Assembly (NCBI GenBank): GCA_902489295.1
Contig: CABTZM010000058.1
Coordinates: forward strand, 1-10,592
Reading direction: 5' to 3'
From: an uncultured Collinsella sp.
Lineage (GTDB): Bacteria; Actinomycetota; Coriobacteriia; Coriobacteriales; Coriobacteriaceae
DNA: 10,592 bases
Shown here: positions 1-7,617 of the stretch, one piece after another
How the letters are laid out: the number at the start of each line of letters is the position of its first letter
Numbering within the stretch: position 1 is the first letter of the stretch
Position numbers and translations under genes: made by a program
Notes under the pieces: model-generated
Database searches by the model: none
What the model saw: the letters and a program-made list of their open reading frames with translations, nothing else
Told to the model about the DNA's origin: nothing

Positions 1-97
1 ACTTGATAAACACGTGGCGCGCGGGGAACTCGGCGCACGACTCGGTTATCGGCCCCTCAAGGACATTGACCGTCTTCGCTTTTCTATTCATCAGCAT
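1..97 (-). CDS. accD: Probable acetyl-CoA carboxylase carboxyltransferase beta subunit, N-terminus only (cut by window edge)
   Basis: An open frame begins at the end of accC and runs off the left edge. Two in-frame ATG codons are possible, at 97 and at 91. The first follows a weak GGGG ribosome site at seven bases, and both overlap the accC stop (84-86). Read from the ATG at 91, the frame gives MNRKAKTVNVLEG, continues for 30 residues and ends in RHVFIK. AccD proteins have a phrase like this just before their CPxC zinc ribbon, but the zinc ribbon itself lies outside the window. The call rests mainly on position: accD follows accC in the common fab-acc gene order. If correct, it is the subunit that, with AccA, moves the carboxyl group from biotin to acetyl-CoA. 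The start overlapping the accC stop suggests translational coupling. It could be an accD-accA fusion, which cannot be judged from this fragment. Confidence 0.6.
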   Translation of the reverse strand, partial: MLMNRKAKTVNVLEGPITESCAEFPARHVFIK

Positions 98-1427
98 AGA
101 GATGCCCCATCAGATCGGTGTGGTACATGCCCGACAAGAATTCGTCGTTTGCCAGCACATCGAGTTGAAGCTCGCTGTTCTCGCTCACGCCCTCGATCAC
201 GAGCTCGCCTAAGGCCGAGCGCATTTTGCGAATGGCACCGTCGCGCGTGGGCGCGCACACGATGAGCTTGCCGAGCATGGAGTCGTAGTACGGCGGAACA
301 ACGGCACCGGTAAACATGGCCGAGTCCCAGCGCACACGCGGACCGCCGGGCACACGCAGCGTGGTGACCGTTCCGCACGATGGAAGGAAGTCCGGCGTCT
401 CGGCATTGATGCGGCACTCCATGGCATGGTTGCGAACCGGCACGTCCTCCTGCTCAAAGGGCAGGGGCTGGCCGGCGGCCACACGCAGTTGCCACTTGAC
501 CAGGTCGGTATCGGTCACAAACTCCGTGACCGGATGCTCCACCTGCAGGCGCGTGTTCATTTCCATAAAGTAGAAATTGCCGTCGTCCGAGTACAGGAAT
601 TCTATGGTGCCGGCGCCCTCGTAGCCAACGGCACGGGCCAGGTCGCGCGCGGCTTTGTGCATACGGGCGCGAATGTCGTCATGCCCGTCGAGGCACGGCG
701 CGGGGCTCTCCTCGATCAGCTTTTGGTTGCGGCGCTGCACCGAGCACTCGCGCTCGCCGAGCGAAAAGACATGGCCCTGTTTATCGGCCATAATCTGCAC
801 CTCGACATGGTGCGCCGGCGCGACGAACTTTTCCATATAGCACTCGCCGTCGCCAAAAACGGCCTCGCCCTCGGCACGTGCCTCGATAAAGGCCTTGGCC
901 GCATCTTCCACGCGCTCGACCTTGCGAATGCCGCGACCGCCGCCGCCCGCGCGAGCCTTGATGAGCACCGGGCAGCCGATGCGCTCGGCCTCGGCCGTCG
1001 CCTCCTCGGGGCTTTTGAGCAAATCGCAGCCCGGCACAACAGGCACGCCCGCGGCGGCAGCCGTTCGGCGCGCGGCGTCCTTGTCGCCCATACGGTCGAT
1101 CACCTTGGCCGAAGGACCGACAAACGCCAAGCCATACTTGTCGCAGTCTCGCGCGAAGCTCGCCTTCTCGGAAAAGAAGCCATACCCGGGATGGATTGCC
1201 TTAGCCCCCGACTTGACGGCACAGGTGAGCACGGCATCGTCGTTGAGGTAGCTCTCGGCAAGACGCGGGCCGCCGATGCAATACACCTCGTCGGCAAGTT
1301 GCACGTGCAGCGCGTCCGCATCGGCCGTGGAGTAGACGGCAACGGTCTTGATGCCCATATCGCGGCACGCGCGGATAACACGGACCGCGACCTCGCCGCG
1401 ATTGGCGATGAGCACTTTGTCGAACAT
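84..1427 (-). CDS. accC: Acetyl-CoA carboxylase, biotin carboxylase subunit
   Basis: This subunit uses ATP and bicarbonate to carboxylate the biotin on AccB, the first half-reaction of cytosolic malonyl-CoA synthesis. The 447 residues match the usual family length. The N-terminal domain opens with MFDKVLIANRGEVAVR. The ATP-grasp domain has the glycine loop GGGGRG at 161-166 with ATP-contacting Lys157. The active-site stretch MEMNTRLQVEHPVTE gives Glu289, Asn291, Arg293 and Glu297, and Arg339 lies further on. These agree within one residue with the known E. coli positions. An in-frame extension reaches back to 1640, but it runs through fabZ. The ATG at 1427 has a strong AAGGAAGG site that overlaps the fabZ TAA stop, so the ATG is the start. 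It lies ten bases after fabZ and overlaps the next gene, probable accD. Confidence 0.97.
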   Translation of the reverse strand: MFDKVLIANRGEVAVRVIRACRDMGIKTVAVYSTADADALHVQLADEVYCIGGPRLAESYLNDDAVLTCAVKSGAKAIHPGYGFFSEKASFARDCDKYGLAFVGPSAKVIDRMGDKDAARRTAAAAGVPVVPGCDLLKSPEEATAEAERIGCPVLIKARAGGGGRGIRKVERVEDAAKAFIEARAEGEAVFGDGECYMEKFVAPAHHVEVQIMADKQGHVFSLGERECSVQRRNQKLIEESPAPCLDGHDDIRARMHKAARDLARAVGYEGAGTIEFLYSDDGNFYFMEMNTRLQVEHPVTEFVTDTDLVKWQLRVAAGQPLPFEQEDVPVRNHAMECRINAETPDFLPSCGTVTTLRVPGGPRVRWDSAMFTGAVVPPYYDSMLGKLIVCAPTRDGAIRKMRSALGELVIEGVSENSELQLDVLANDEFLSGMYHTDLMGHLYADE

Positions 1428-1437
1428 GAAGCCTTCC

Positions 1438-1860
1438 TTAACTTTCGTGCACGAGTGCAAAAGACATATCGGCGCGGCAGCAGACCTCACCGTTGACGCT
1501 CGCGGTGCCCGTCGCAAAGCGGAACGGCCCGCGCGCACGCGTGATGGAGCACACCAGGTCCACCGTGTCGCCCGGGCGCACCGGACGCTTAAAGCGCACC
1601 TTATCGAGGCTCGTATAGAACGGCGTCGCGCCGCGCGCATCTTCGTCGCCCATCAGCAGCACGCAGCAGTTTTGGGCGAGCATCTCGCACTGAATCACGC
1701 CGGGCACGACCGGGTTTCCCGGAAAATGCCCCTGCAAAAAGTACTCGTCGCCCGTAATCGTGATCTTGCCGTGGGCCTCGTCGCCCACCAGCTCGGCCTC
1801 GTCGAGCAAAAGCATCGGCTCGCGATGCGGCAACAGCTCCTTGAGCTCTTCTTTATTCAT
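1438..1860 (-). CDS. fabZ: 3-hydroxyacyl-ACP dehydratase
   Basis: FabZ removes water from 3-hydroxyacyl-ACP to give trans-2-enoyl-ACP, the third step of each elongation cycle. The 140-residue protein is a single hot-dog fold. It opens with LPHREPMLLLDE, the conserved N-terminal helix region. The catalytic motif GHFPGNPVVPG places His45 with Glu59 (GVIQCEMLAQ), the same 14-residue spacing as E. coli His54 and Glu68. A GTG at 1869, directly after the accB stop, would add three residues. The ATG at 1860 is preferred because AGGTG lies six bases before it. No FabA-like isomerase feature can be read with certainty from sequence alone, and no second dehydratase is present in the window. The gene sits between accB and accC, a placement typical of FabK-containing clusters in Gram-positive bacteria. 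Confidence 0.95.
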   Translation of the reverse strand: MNKEELKELLPHREPMLLLDEAELVGDEAHGKITITGDEYFLQGHFPGNPVVPGVIQCEMLAQNCCVLLMGDEDARGATPFYTSLDKVRFKRPVRPGDTVDLVCSITRARGPFRFATGTASVNGEVCCRADMSFALVHES

Positions 1861-1869
1861 GGATGTCAC

Positions 1870-2343
1870 CTACCCGATCCTCATGAGGCAGCTACCGAAC
1901 TCCACGAGGTCGCCGTCGGCCACGCAGATCTCGAGCACCTCGCCGTCCGCCTCTGCCGTCACCTCGTTGAGGACTTTCATGGCCTCGATGATGCAGAGGG
2001 TCTCGCCGGCCTTGACCTTGGAGCCCACGCGCACGAACGGCTCGTCGCCCGGCGCCGGAGCAGCATAGAAGACGCCCACCATGGGAGCCGTGACCTCGGC
2101 GCCCTTGGGATCCGGTGCGGCAGCGGGCGCTTGCGCGGCAGGTTCCGGCGCGGCAGGCGCAGCTACGGGCGCCGCAACCGGAGCAGCCATAGCGCTCGGC
2201 ATGGGCATGGGCACGGCAACCGGCTGCGCGGCACTCGCGCGCTCAAGTTCGACCGCGGTGCCATCGGGCTCCTCAACACGCACGCGCGTGAGGCCGCGGT
2301 CCTCCATAACATCGGCTATCTCGGCAAGTCTTTTGGAATCCAT
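1870..2343 (-). CDS. accB: Biotin carboxyl carrier protein of acetyl-CoA carboxylase
   Basis: AccB carries biotin between the carboxylase (AccC) and carboxyltransferase (AccD/AccA) active sites. The 157-residue protein has three parts. An N-terminal helical segment covers about 1-36. A flexible Ala/Pro-rich linker follows, about 37-80 and low in complexity. The biotinyl domain covers about 82-157. The attachment motif IIEAMKVLNEV puts the biotinylated lysine at 123, 34 residues before the C-terminus, as is usual for the family. The usual second Met of EAMKM is Val here, a common variation. The start has AAGGAG seven bases upstream, overlapping the fabF stop codon, with only three bases between the genes. 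Its modifying enzyme, BirA, is encoded divergently next to the operon's first gene. Confidence 0.97.
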   Translation of the reverse strand: MDSKRLAEIADVMEDRGLTRVRVEEPDGTAVELERASAAQPVAVPMPMPSAMAAPVAAPVAAPAAPEPAAQAPAAAPDPKGAEVTAPMVGVFYAAPAPGDEPFVRVGSKVKAGETLCIIEAMKVLNEVTAEADGEVLEICVADGDLVEFGSCLMRIG

Positions 2344-2346
2344 GCT

Positions 2347-3594
2347 CTAGCTCCTTGTATATTTGCGCAGCGCGATGGCGGCGTTGTGGCCGCCAAAGCC
2401 CAGATTGGTCGAAAGCGCCCAAGTAAGGTCGGCGCGAACCGCGCGATTGGGCGTGTAGTCGAGATCGCACGCGGGATCTGGCGTGCTGTAGTTAATGGTC
2501 GGCGGCACCACGCCCTGCTCGAGCGCCATGGCACACGCCATGACCTCGATGGCACCCGTGGCACCGATCATGTGCCCCGTCATCGACTTGGTCGACGAGA
2601 CATGCGCGGCGTACGCCGCATCCTCGCCAAGCGCTCGCTTGATACCCGCCGTCTCGGACGAATCGTTGAGCTTGGTCGACGTGCCGTGGGCGTTGATGTA
2701 GAGGCCCTCGGACGGTTTGACGTCGCCCTCGGCCACGGCCTGCGAAATCGCGCGGGCAATGCCGGTCGCCTCGGGATCGGGACTCGTGATGTGGTAGGCA
2801 TCGTCGGTGTTGCCGTAACCCACGACCTCGGCATAAATATGTGCCCCGCGAGCCTGCGCATGCTCCATGCTCTCGAGCACGAGCACGCAGGCACCCTCGC
2901 CCATCACAAAGCCGTCGCGGTTCGCATCGAACGGGCGGCACGCCGTCTGCGGATCGGGGTTGGTGGTGAGCGCGCGGCAGGACGTAAAGCCCGCAACGGC
3001 ATCGGGAATGATAGCCGCCTCGGCACCGCCCGCAAGGATCGCGTCGGCATAGCCGTGCTTGATGGCGCGGAACGCCTCGCCCACCGCATGGGCCGAGGTC
3101 GCGCACGCGGTCACGACGGGCAGGGTCGGTCCCTTTGCCTTGTGACGGATTGCGATATTGCCCGAAGCCATATTGGGAATCATCATCGCGATCATGTACG
3201 GCGACGCACGGCGGGGTCCGCGAGCGGCAATCGTATGGACGTTGTCGACGAGCGTCGTCATGCCGCCCACGCCCGATCCCACGTATACGCCCAGGCGCTC
3301 GTGGTCGATCGCGCCTTCGGCATCGAGCCCCGCATCGTGCATGGCCTCGTCCGAAGCCGCCATCGCAAACTGAACGCAGGGGTCGAGATGCTTGGCGTCA
3401 CGCTTGCCAAAGTACTCGGTACCGTCAAAGCCCTTGACCTCGGCCGCCACCTTGACGGCAAACGCATCCGTATCGAAGTGCGTGATCGGGCCGATACCAC
3501 ACGTACCGGCGCACATGGCTGCCCAGGTGGCAAGCGCGGTATTGCCGAGCGGCGATACGGCACCGATGCCGGTGATTGCAACTCTCTGTTCCAT
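2347..3594 (-). CDS. fabF: 3-oxoacyl-ACP synthase II (elongating ketosynthase)
   Basis: FabF condenses malonyl-ACP with a growing acyl-ACP chain. The 415-residue protein is close to the 413 of E. coli. The thiolase-fold catalytic triad is complete: Cys164 in TACATSAH, His303 in NAHGTSTKLND and His341 in STKSMTGH, with the accompanying Lys336 and the C-terminal glycine-rich NLGFGGHN. These agree with the E. coli positions within one residue. Three in-frame starts are possible: TTG at 3612, ATG at 3597 and ATG at 3594. The GAGGAG site at 3601-3606 is only three bases from the first ATG and six from the second, and nothing resembling a site precedes the TTG. The ATG at 3594 also gives the expected MEQRVAITGIG N-terminus. 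It follows fabG by 44 bases. FabF is preferred over FabB from length and context. Confidence 0.96.
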   Translation of the reverse strand: MEQRVAITGIGAVSPLGNTALATWAAMCAGTCGIGPITHFDTDAFAVKVAAEVKGFDGTEYFGKRDAKHLDPCVQFAMAASDEAMHDAGLDAEGAIDHERLGVYVGSGVGGMTTLVDNVHTIAARGPRRASPYMIAMMIPNMASGNIAIRHKAKGPTLPVVTACATSAHAVGEAFRAIKHGYADAILAGGAEAAIIPDAVAGFTSCRALTTNPDPQTACRPFDANRDGFVMGEGACVLVLESMEHAQARGAHIYAEVVGYGNTDDAYHITSPDPEATGIARAISQAVAEGDVKPSEGLYINAHGTSTKLNDSSETAGIKRALGEDAAYAAHVSSTKSMTGHMIGATGAIEVMACAMALEQGVVPPTINYSTPDPACDLDYTPNRAVRADLTWALSTNLGFGGHNAAIALRKYTRS

Positions 3595-3600
3595 CATGGT

Positions 3601-3606
3601 CTCCTC
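3601..3606 (-). promoter_or_regulatory. fabF ribosome binding site that decides the start
   Basis: On the minus strand this reads GAGGAG. It is followed by ACC and two tandem ATG codons. Spacing is three bases to the first ATG and six to the second, which favours the second ATG as the start of fabF. Confidence 0.7.
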
Positions 3607-3638
3607 ATCCAAGCCGATGTATGTGCCGGCTTTGATTT

Positions 3639-4412
3639 CTACATCGCCATTCCGCCGTCGACGCGCACGACCTCGCCCGTAATGTAGGCCGCCGCATCGC
3701 TTGCCAAAAAGCGCACCACGCCGGCAACTTCCTCGGGACGCGCCATACGCTTAAGGGGAATCTGCTCCTCACACGCCGTGCGCACCTTATCCGAGAGCGT
3801 TGCCGTCATATCGGTCTCGACAAACCCGGGGGCGACCGCGTTTACCCTCACGCCGCGAGGCGCAAGCTCGCGCGCCACCGCCTTGGTCAGACCGATCACG
3901 CCCGCTTTGGAGGCGGCGTAGTTGGCCTGTCCGGCATTGCCCATCAGGCCCACGACCGAACTCATGTTGATGACGCAACCGCCGCGCTGGCGCATAAAGG
4001 TCTTGGTGAGCGCTCGCGTCGTGTTGAACGTGCCCTTCAGATTGACATCGAGCACGCGATCGAAAGCGTCGTCGCCCATGCGCATAAGCAGGCCATCGCG
4101 GGTGATGCCGGCGTTGTTGACGAGCGTCCAAATGGAACCGAAGTCGCTGAGAACCGCCTCCACGCACGCATTGACGGCATCGGGGTCGGCCACGTCACAT
4201 TGATATGCGCGCGCCGTGGCGCCAGCTTTCTCGCATGCTTCGCACGTCTCGTGCGCCGCATCGACGCTGCCGGCATAGACGACGGCGATATCGTAGCCAT
4301 CCTCCGCCAGGCCCACGGCACAAGCGCGACCGATGCCGCGCGAGCCGCCCGTGATCAGCGCCACGCGGCGCGAACCGTCGCGCTCAAGCGCGCCATCGCA
4401 TACATTGCCCAT
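3639..4412 (-). CDS. fabG: 3-oxoacyl-ACP reductase (NADPH)
   Basis: FabG reduces 3-oxoacyl-ACP to the 3-hydroxy form, the second step of elongation. The 257 residues form one Rossmann-fold short-chain dehydrogenase. The cofactor loop TGGSRGIG is at 21-28 and NNAG at 99-102. The catalytic residues are Asn124, Ser152, Tyr165 and Lys169 (YAASK), with the same relative spacing as in E. coli FabG. The C-terminus ITGEVVRVDGGMAM is typical of FabG rather than of other short-chain dehydrogenases. The protein is about 13 residues longer than the usual 244, because a short polar N-terminal stretch precedes the first beta strand (RRVALITGG). The start is the ATG at 4412, preceded by AAAGGAA, and no later ATG would suit. 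It lies 30 bases after fabD. Confidence 0.95.
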   Translation of the reverse strand: MGNVCDGALERDGSRRVALITGGSRGIGRACAVGLAEDGYDIAVVYAGSVDAAHETCEACEKAGATARAYQCDVADPDAVNACVEAVLSDFGSIWTLVNNAGITRDGLLMRMGDDAFDRVLDVNLKGTFNTTRALTKTFMRQRGGCVINMSSVVGLMGNAGQANYAASKAGVIGLTKAVARELAPRGVRVNAVAPGFVETDMTATLSDKVRTACEEQIPLKRMARPEEVAGVVRFLASDAAAYITGEVVRVDGGMAM

Positions 4413-4442
4413 GTCATTCCTTTCGGGTAGAAACCGAGCTCG

Positions 4443-5369
4443 CTAGGCAAGCTCATCGGCGATGGCCGCAACCTGCTCGGCCGTCTCGCACGAATACACG
4501 CAAACGTCGTTCAACGTGCGCTTGACCAGGCCCGACAGCGTTTTGCCGGGGCCAACCTCGATAAACGTGTCGATGCCTTGATCCTGCAGCGCATGCAGCG
4601 TGTCGACCCAGCGCACGGCATGGCTTACCTGCTGGGCCAGCACATCGGATGCTGTCTGCGGGTCCGCCGGATAGGACGCGGCCGTCATATTCGCCACGAC
4701 CGGGATCAGCAACGGGGACGGCGCATGACCATCCTCGATATATGCCGCAAGGCCACAGGTCGCCTCGGCCATATAGGGGCTATGGAACGCACCCGACACC
4801 GCGACCTTCATGGCACGGCCGCCGGCCTCTTTTACCAGGACGTCGAGCGCCTGCAGTGCCTCGGGCGCTCCGGCCACAACGGTCTGCTGCGGGCTGTTGT
4901 AGTTGACCGGCCAGCAATCTTCGCCGGCTTGCGCCGTCAGGTCCTCGACCTGCGCCGCATCGAGCTTGATAACGGCACGCATGCCGCCCGGATGACGCTC
5001 GGCCACCGCGGCCATCAGCGCCGCGCGCTCGCACACGAGCTCAAAACCCGCTCGCGTATCGAATGCCCCCGCAAAGGTGAGTGCGGCGACCTCGCCCAGC
5101 GAGAATCCTGCACAGGCGGCAGGTACCACGCCGCGCTCGCGCAGGGCAACGGCGACGGCCAAGTCGTGTGCAAACACGCAAGGCTGCGTGTTCTCGGTCT
5201 GCGACAGCTCCTCCTTCGAGGCACTCCGACACTGTTCGCTGGTCCCCGGGCGCACCTCATCGGCAATTGCGAACACCTCGGCAGCCGCCGGCGATGCCTC
5301 GATCAGGTCGACGCCCATCGCAGGATGCTGGGCACCCTGGCCGGCAAACAGAAACGCTACGCTACCCAT
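4443..5369 (-). CDS. fabD: Malonyl-CoA:ACP transacylase
   Basis: FabD transfers malonyl from CoA to acyl carrier protein and so links the carboxylase half of the operon to the elongation half. The 308-residue protein has the family's N-terminal FLFAGQGAQ oxyanion-loop motif. The nucleophile elbow GFSLGE gives catalytic Ser90, the substrate-carboxylate arginine is probably Arg115 (CERAALM), and catalytic His197 lies in GAFHSPYM. EVGPGKTLSGL near the C-terminus is also conserved. The ATG at 5369 overlaps the end of fabK by 13 bases. Its AAGGG site lies inside fabK nine bases upstream, so translation is probably coupled. Length is as expected for a stand-alone FabD. Confidence 0.96.
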   Translation of the reverse strand: MGSVAFLFAGQGAQHPAMGVDLIEASPAAAEVFAIADEVRPGTSEQCRSASKEELSQTENTQPCVFAHDLAVAVALRERGVVPAACAGFSLGEVAALTFAGAFDTRAGFELVCERAALMAAVAERHPGGMRAVIKLDAAQVEDLTAQAGEDCWPVNYNSPQQTVVAGAPEALQALDVLVKEAGGRAMKVAVSGAFHSPYMAEATCGLAAYIEDGHAPSPLLIPVVANMTAASYPADPQTASDVLAQQVSHAVRWVDTLHALQDQGIDTFIEVGPGKTLSGLVKRTLNDVCVYSCETAEQVAAIADELA

Positions 5370-6301
5370 GCGGACGCACCCTTCAAGACGCGCTCGGCGC
5401 CTTCGACCAAATCGTCAACAATCTCTCGCGCGCTTTGGCGCTCGTTGACCATGCCGGCAATCTGGCCGCACAAGTACGAGCCCTCTTCGTAATTGCCGTC
5501 CTTTGCGGCCTTGCGAAGTGCGCCCGTCCCCATGGCACCGAGTTCCTCGGGGCTTGCGCCCGCCGCCTCGTTCTTGGCATAGGCGTTGGTGAAGGGGCTC
5601 TTGAGCGCACGCACCGGGTGCCCCGTCGAGCGACCGGTCGCACGCGTCGACGTGTCGCCCGCCTTGAGCACCAGCTCTTTGTACTGCTCGGATACGGTGC
5701 ACTCGTTTGCAACCAAAAAGCGCGTGCCCACCTGGACGCCAACGGCGCCGAGCATAAAGGCCGCCGCCACGCCGCGGCCATCGGCAATGCCACCTGCCGC
5801 CACAACGGGGATATCGACCGCATCGACAACCTGCGGGACGAGCGCCATCGTCGAGGTCTCGCCAATATGGCCGCCCGATTCGGTGCCCTCGGCAACCACC
5901 GCGGTAGCTCCGCGACGTGCCACGAGACGTGCCAGCGCCACCGAAGCCACGACGGGGATGACCTTGATGCCCGCGTCGTTCCAAGCCTTCATGTACTTGG
6001 TGGGATTGCCGGCACCCGTCACGACAACAGGCACCTGCTCGTCGATCACGACCTGTGCCACCTCGTCGACAAACGGGCTCATGAGCATCACGTTGACGCC
6101 AAAGGGCTTATCCGTCTTGGCGCGCAGCTCGTGAATCTGGTCGCGCAGCCAGTTGGCATCGGCATTCATCGCCGCAATAATCCCTAAGCCGCCCGCCTCG
6201 GACACGGCGGATGCCAGCGAGGCATCGGCAATCCAGGCCATGCCGCCCTGGAATACGGGCTTTTCGATGCCGAGCAGGTCGCAGAGAGGAGTCTTGAGCA
6301 T
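5357..6301 (-). CDS. fabK: Enoyl-ACP reductase II (FMN-dependent)
   Basis: FabK reduces trans-2-enoyl-ACP with NAD(P)H through FMN and completes each elongation cycle. The 314-residue TIM-barrel protein belongs to the nitronate monooxygenase-like superfamily. FabK is distinguished by FQGGMAWIADASLASAVS near the N-terminus, by GGHIGE with His145 (compare the important His144 of Streptococcus pneumoniae FabK), and by the phosphate-binding stretches VVAAGGIADGRG and GVQVGTRF. Its place between acpP and fabD is the usual one for fabK, which makes a nitronate monooxygenase unlikely. The start codon lies two bases after the acpP stop, with a GGAGAAG site inside the acpP end. No fabI, fabL or fabV gene is visible in the window. 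FabK enzymes are generally insensitive to triclosan; this is family knowledge, not seen here. Confidence 0.95.
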   Translation of the reverse strand: MLKTPLCDLLGIEKPVFQGGMAWIADASLASAVSEAGGLGIIAAMNADANWLRDQIHELRAKTDKPFGVNVMLMSPFVDEVAQVVIDEQVPVVVTGAGNPTKYMKAWNDAGIKVIPVVASVALARLVARRGATAVVAEGTESGGHIGETSTMALVPQVVDAVDIPVVAAGGIADGRGVAAAFMLGAVGVQVGTRFLVANECTVSEQYKELVLKAGDTSTRATGRSTGHPVRALKSPFTNAYAKNEAAGASPEELGAMGTGALRKAAKDGNYEEGSYLCGQIAGMVNERQSAREIVDDLVEGAERVLKGASAWVA

Positions 6302-6303
6302 TA

Positions 6304-6540
6304 CTACTTCTCCAATGCCGCCTCGACCGTATCGACAAACTCGCCGACCGTCTTGGGATTCTCCTCGGTATCGAGCTGAATGCCAAACTCGTCCTCGACG
6401 GCGACGAGGATCTCGACGGTGCCCAGACTGTCGAGGCCAATCTCCTCGAGCGTAGACTCGGGCTTCATCTCGACATCGTCAAGGCCGGCGGTCTCGCGGA
6501 TAACGTCGCAAACGCGCTCGAAGGTCTTCTGATCTGCCAT
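6304..6540 (-). CDS. acpP: Acyl carrier protein
   Basis: This protein carries the growing acyl chain as a thioester on 4'-phosphopantetheine. The 78-residue acidic, mostly helical protein has the attachment motif GLDSLGTVEI with Ser38 as the modified residue. That is close to the classical DSLD/E motif, but Gly and Thr follow the Leu here. The length is normal. The ATG at 6540 has a strong AAAGGAG site with seven-base spacing. The gene follows fabH after 52 bases, the longest gap inside the operon. I found no convincing separate promoter in that gap, although acpP is often expressed more strongly than its neighbours. Confidence 0.96.
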   Translation of the reverse strand: MADQKTFERVCDVIRETAGLDDVEMKPESTLEEIGLDSLGTVEILVAVEDEFGIQLDTEENPKTVGEFVDTVEAALEK

Positions 6541-6592
6541 GGTAGTTCTCCTTTGCTTGTGCCCTGGGGGCGTTTTTATGTCCTATGTGCAA

Positions 6593-7552
6593 CTACTTCC
6601 AGCGAAGCAGGTAGCCACCTATATCCAGACCGGCGCCAAATCCAACCAAGGCGATCGTGTCGCCCGGACAAAGCGCGCCGGAGCTTGCCAGTCGGTCGAG
6701 GGCAAGCGGAATGCAAGCGCTCGAGATGTTGCCGGTCTCGCGCAGCGTGCGGACCACGCGGTCGTCCGGGACACCCAAGCGCTTGACCGCCTGGCTCAAA
6801 ATTCGTTCGTTGGCCTGATGGAATACAAAATGGTCGATGTCCTCAACCGCGATACTCGCGTCGCTCGCGAGCTTGTTGACCGTGTCGCAGATCGCATTGA
6901 CGCCAAACTTGAACACGCGACGGCCATTCATGGAAAGTACGCTCTCGCGGTCCGCGGAAGCTTTGAACGGCGAGATACCGATCAGCCCCGGTACGCGCAG
7001 CGTCTCGACATCGGGGGCGGTCGAAAGCTCAACGGCAAGGGGATTCTCTCCCCCGGCCTCAATGACCGCAGCGCCCGCGCCGTCACCAAAGAGCACGCAT
7101 GTCGCACGGTCGGTCCAATCGAGCGCACGCGTCATCTGCTCGGCGGCGACGACAAGCACACGTTTGGCACGGCCGCGGGCGATATAGCCCTCGGCGACAT
7201 CGAGCGCAAATACAAAGCCGGCACAGGCCGCCGAGACGTCGAAGGCAGGACACGTTGCGCCCAGGCGCTCGGCAACGGCGCACGCTTCGGCGGGAACGAG
7301 ATGGTCGCCCGTCGTCGTCGAGCAGACGATAAGATCAAGCTGGCCCGCATCGATTCCGGATGCCTGGAGCGCTCGCTCGCTTGCTGCAACGGCAAGGTCA
7401 TCGAGTGACTCGTTGGTGCAGACATGGCGGCTCTTAATACCCGTGCGGGTAAAAATCCACTCATCCGAGGTGTCGAGGAACTCGGACAGCTCGTCGTTGG
7501 AAACGCTGCGCTCGGGAAGTGCCGAGCCCGTTCCCAGTACCGTGAAACCCAT
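6593..7552 (-). CDS. fabH: 3-oxoacyl-ACP synthase III (chain initiation)
   Basis: FabH condenses an acyl-CoA primer with malonyl-ACP to start each fatty acid; its primer choice sets straight versus branched chains. The 319-residue protein has the full Cys-His-Asn triad: Cys110 in DVSAACAGF, His245 in FHQANERIL and Asn275 in GNISSACIP, within two residues of the E. coli positions. The C-terminus GFGAGLDIGGYLLRW is typical. The open frame extends to 7609, but the AAAGGAGG site at 7559-7566 lies six bases before the ATG at 7552, which gives MGFTVLGTGSALPE, the expected N-terminus. It is the first gene of the operon. Primer specificity cannot be told from the sequence. The upstream gap carries the paired 18-base repeats. 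Confidence 0.96.
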   Translation of the reverse strand: MGFTVLGTGSALPERSVSNDELSEFLDTSDEWIFTRTGIKSRHVCTNESLDDLAVAASERALQASGIDAGQLDLIVCSTTTGDHLVPAEACAVAERLGATCPAFDVSAACAGFVFALDVAEGYIARGRAKRVLVVAAEQMTRALDWTDRATCVLFGDGAGAAVIEAGGENPLAVELSTAPDVETLRVPGLIGISPFKASADRESVLSMNGRRVFKFGVNAICDTVNKLASDASIAVEDIDHFVFHQANERILSQAVKRLGVPDDRVVRTLRETGNISSACIPLALDRLASSGALCPGDTIALVGFGAGLDIGGYLLRWK

Positions 7553-7569
7553 CACTAACCTCCTTTGAG

Positions 7570-7587
7570 TTGTTGACGTGTTTACAT
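7570..7587. repeat. 18-base repeat, copy 1 (candidate operator)
   Basis: The plus strand reads TTGTTGACGTGTTTACAT. It matches copy 2 at 17 of 18 positions. It is an imperfect palindrome, with TGTTGAC and GTTTACA as half-sites around a central GT. It lies three bases from the fabH ribosome site, so a bound protein would sit at the start of the operon's message or over its promoter. Confidence 0.6.
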
Positions 7588-7617
7588 CGACCAAGAGAGG
7601 ATAGCGCATTCTTTGCT

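Noticed and set aside
426..1496. A 356-codon plus-strand frame opposite accC
   Set aside because: It is a shadow of accC in the opposite frame, with no recognisable domain and no convincing start signal.
3595..3612. A TTG start for fabF at 3612 adding six residues
   Set aside because: No ribosome site precedes it, and GAGGAG lies inside the extension at the right distance from the ATG at 3594.
1348..3687. A 779-codon open frame on the plus strand opposite accC, fabZ, accB and fabF
   Set aside because: It is antisense to four clearly recognised genes. Its product is rich in Arg, His and Gly, shows no family motif and runs across gene boundaries. Long open antisense frames are expected from high-GC codon bias.
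4578..6187. Long plus-strand frames opposite fabD and fabK
   Set aside because: They overlap each other and the conserved fabD and fabK genes, and the translated products have low-complexity, Arg-rich composition.
5357..6301. Nitronate monooxygenase instead of FabK
   Set aside because: The families are related, but the GGHIGE region, the QGGMAWIADASLA start and the position between acpP and fabD all fit FabK.
6541..6592. A separate promoter or terminator between fabH and acpP
   Set aside because: A CATAAA sequence resembles a -10 element but has no -35 partner. The GCCC/GGGC stem at 6561-6571 has only four pairs, and the T-run is on the wrong strand for the operon.
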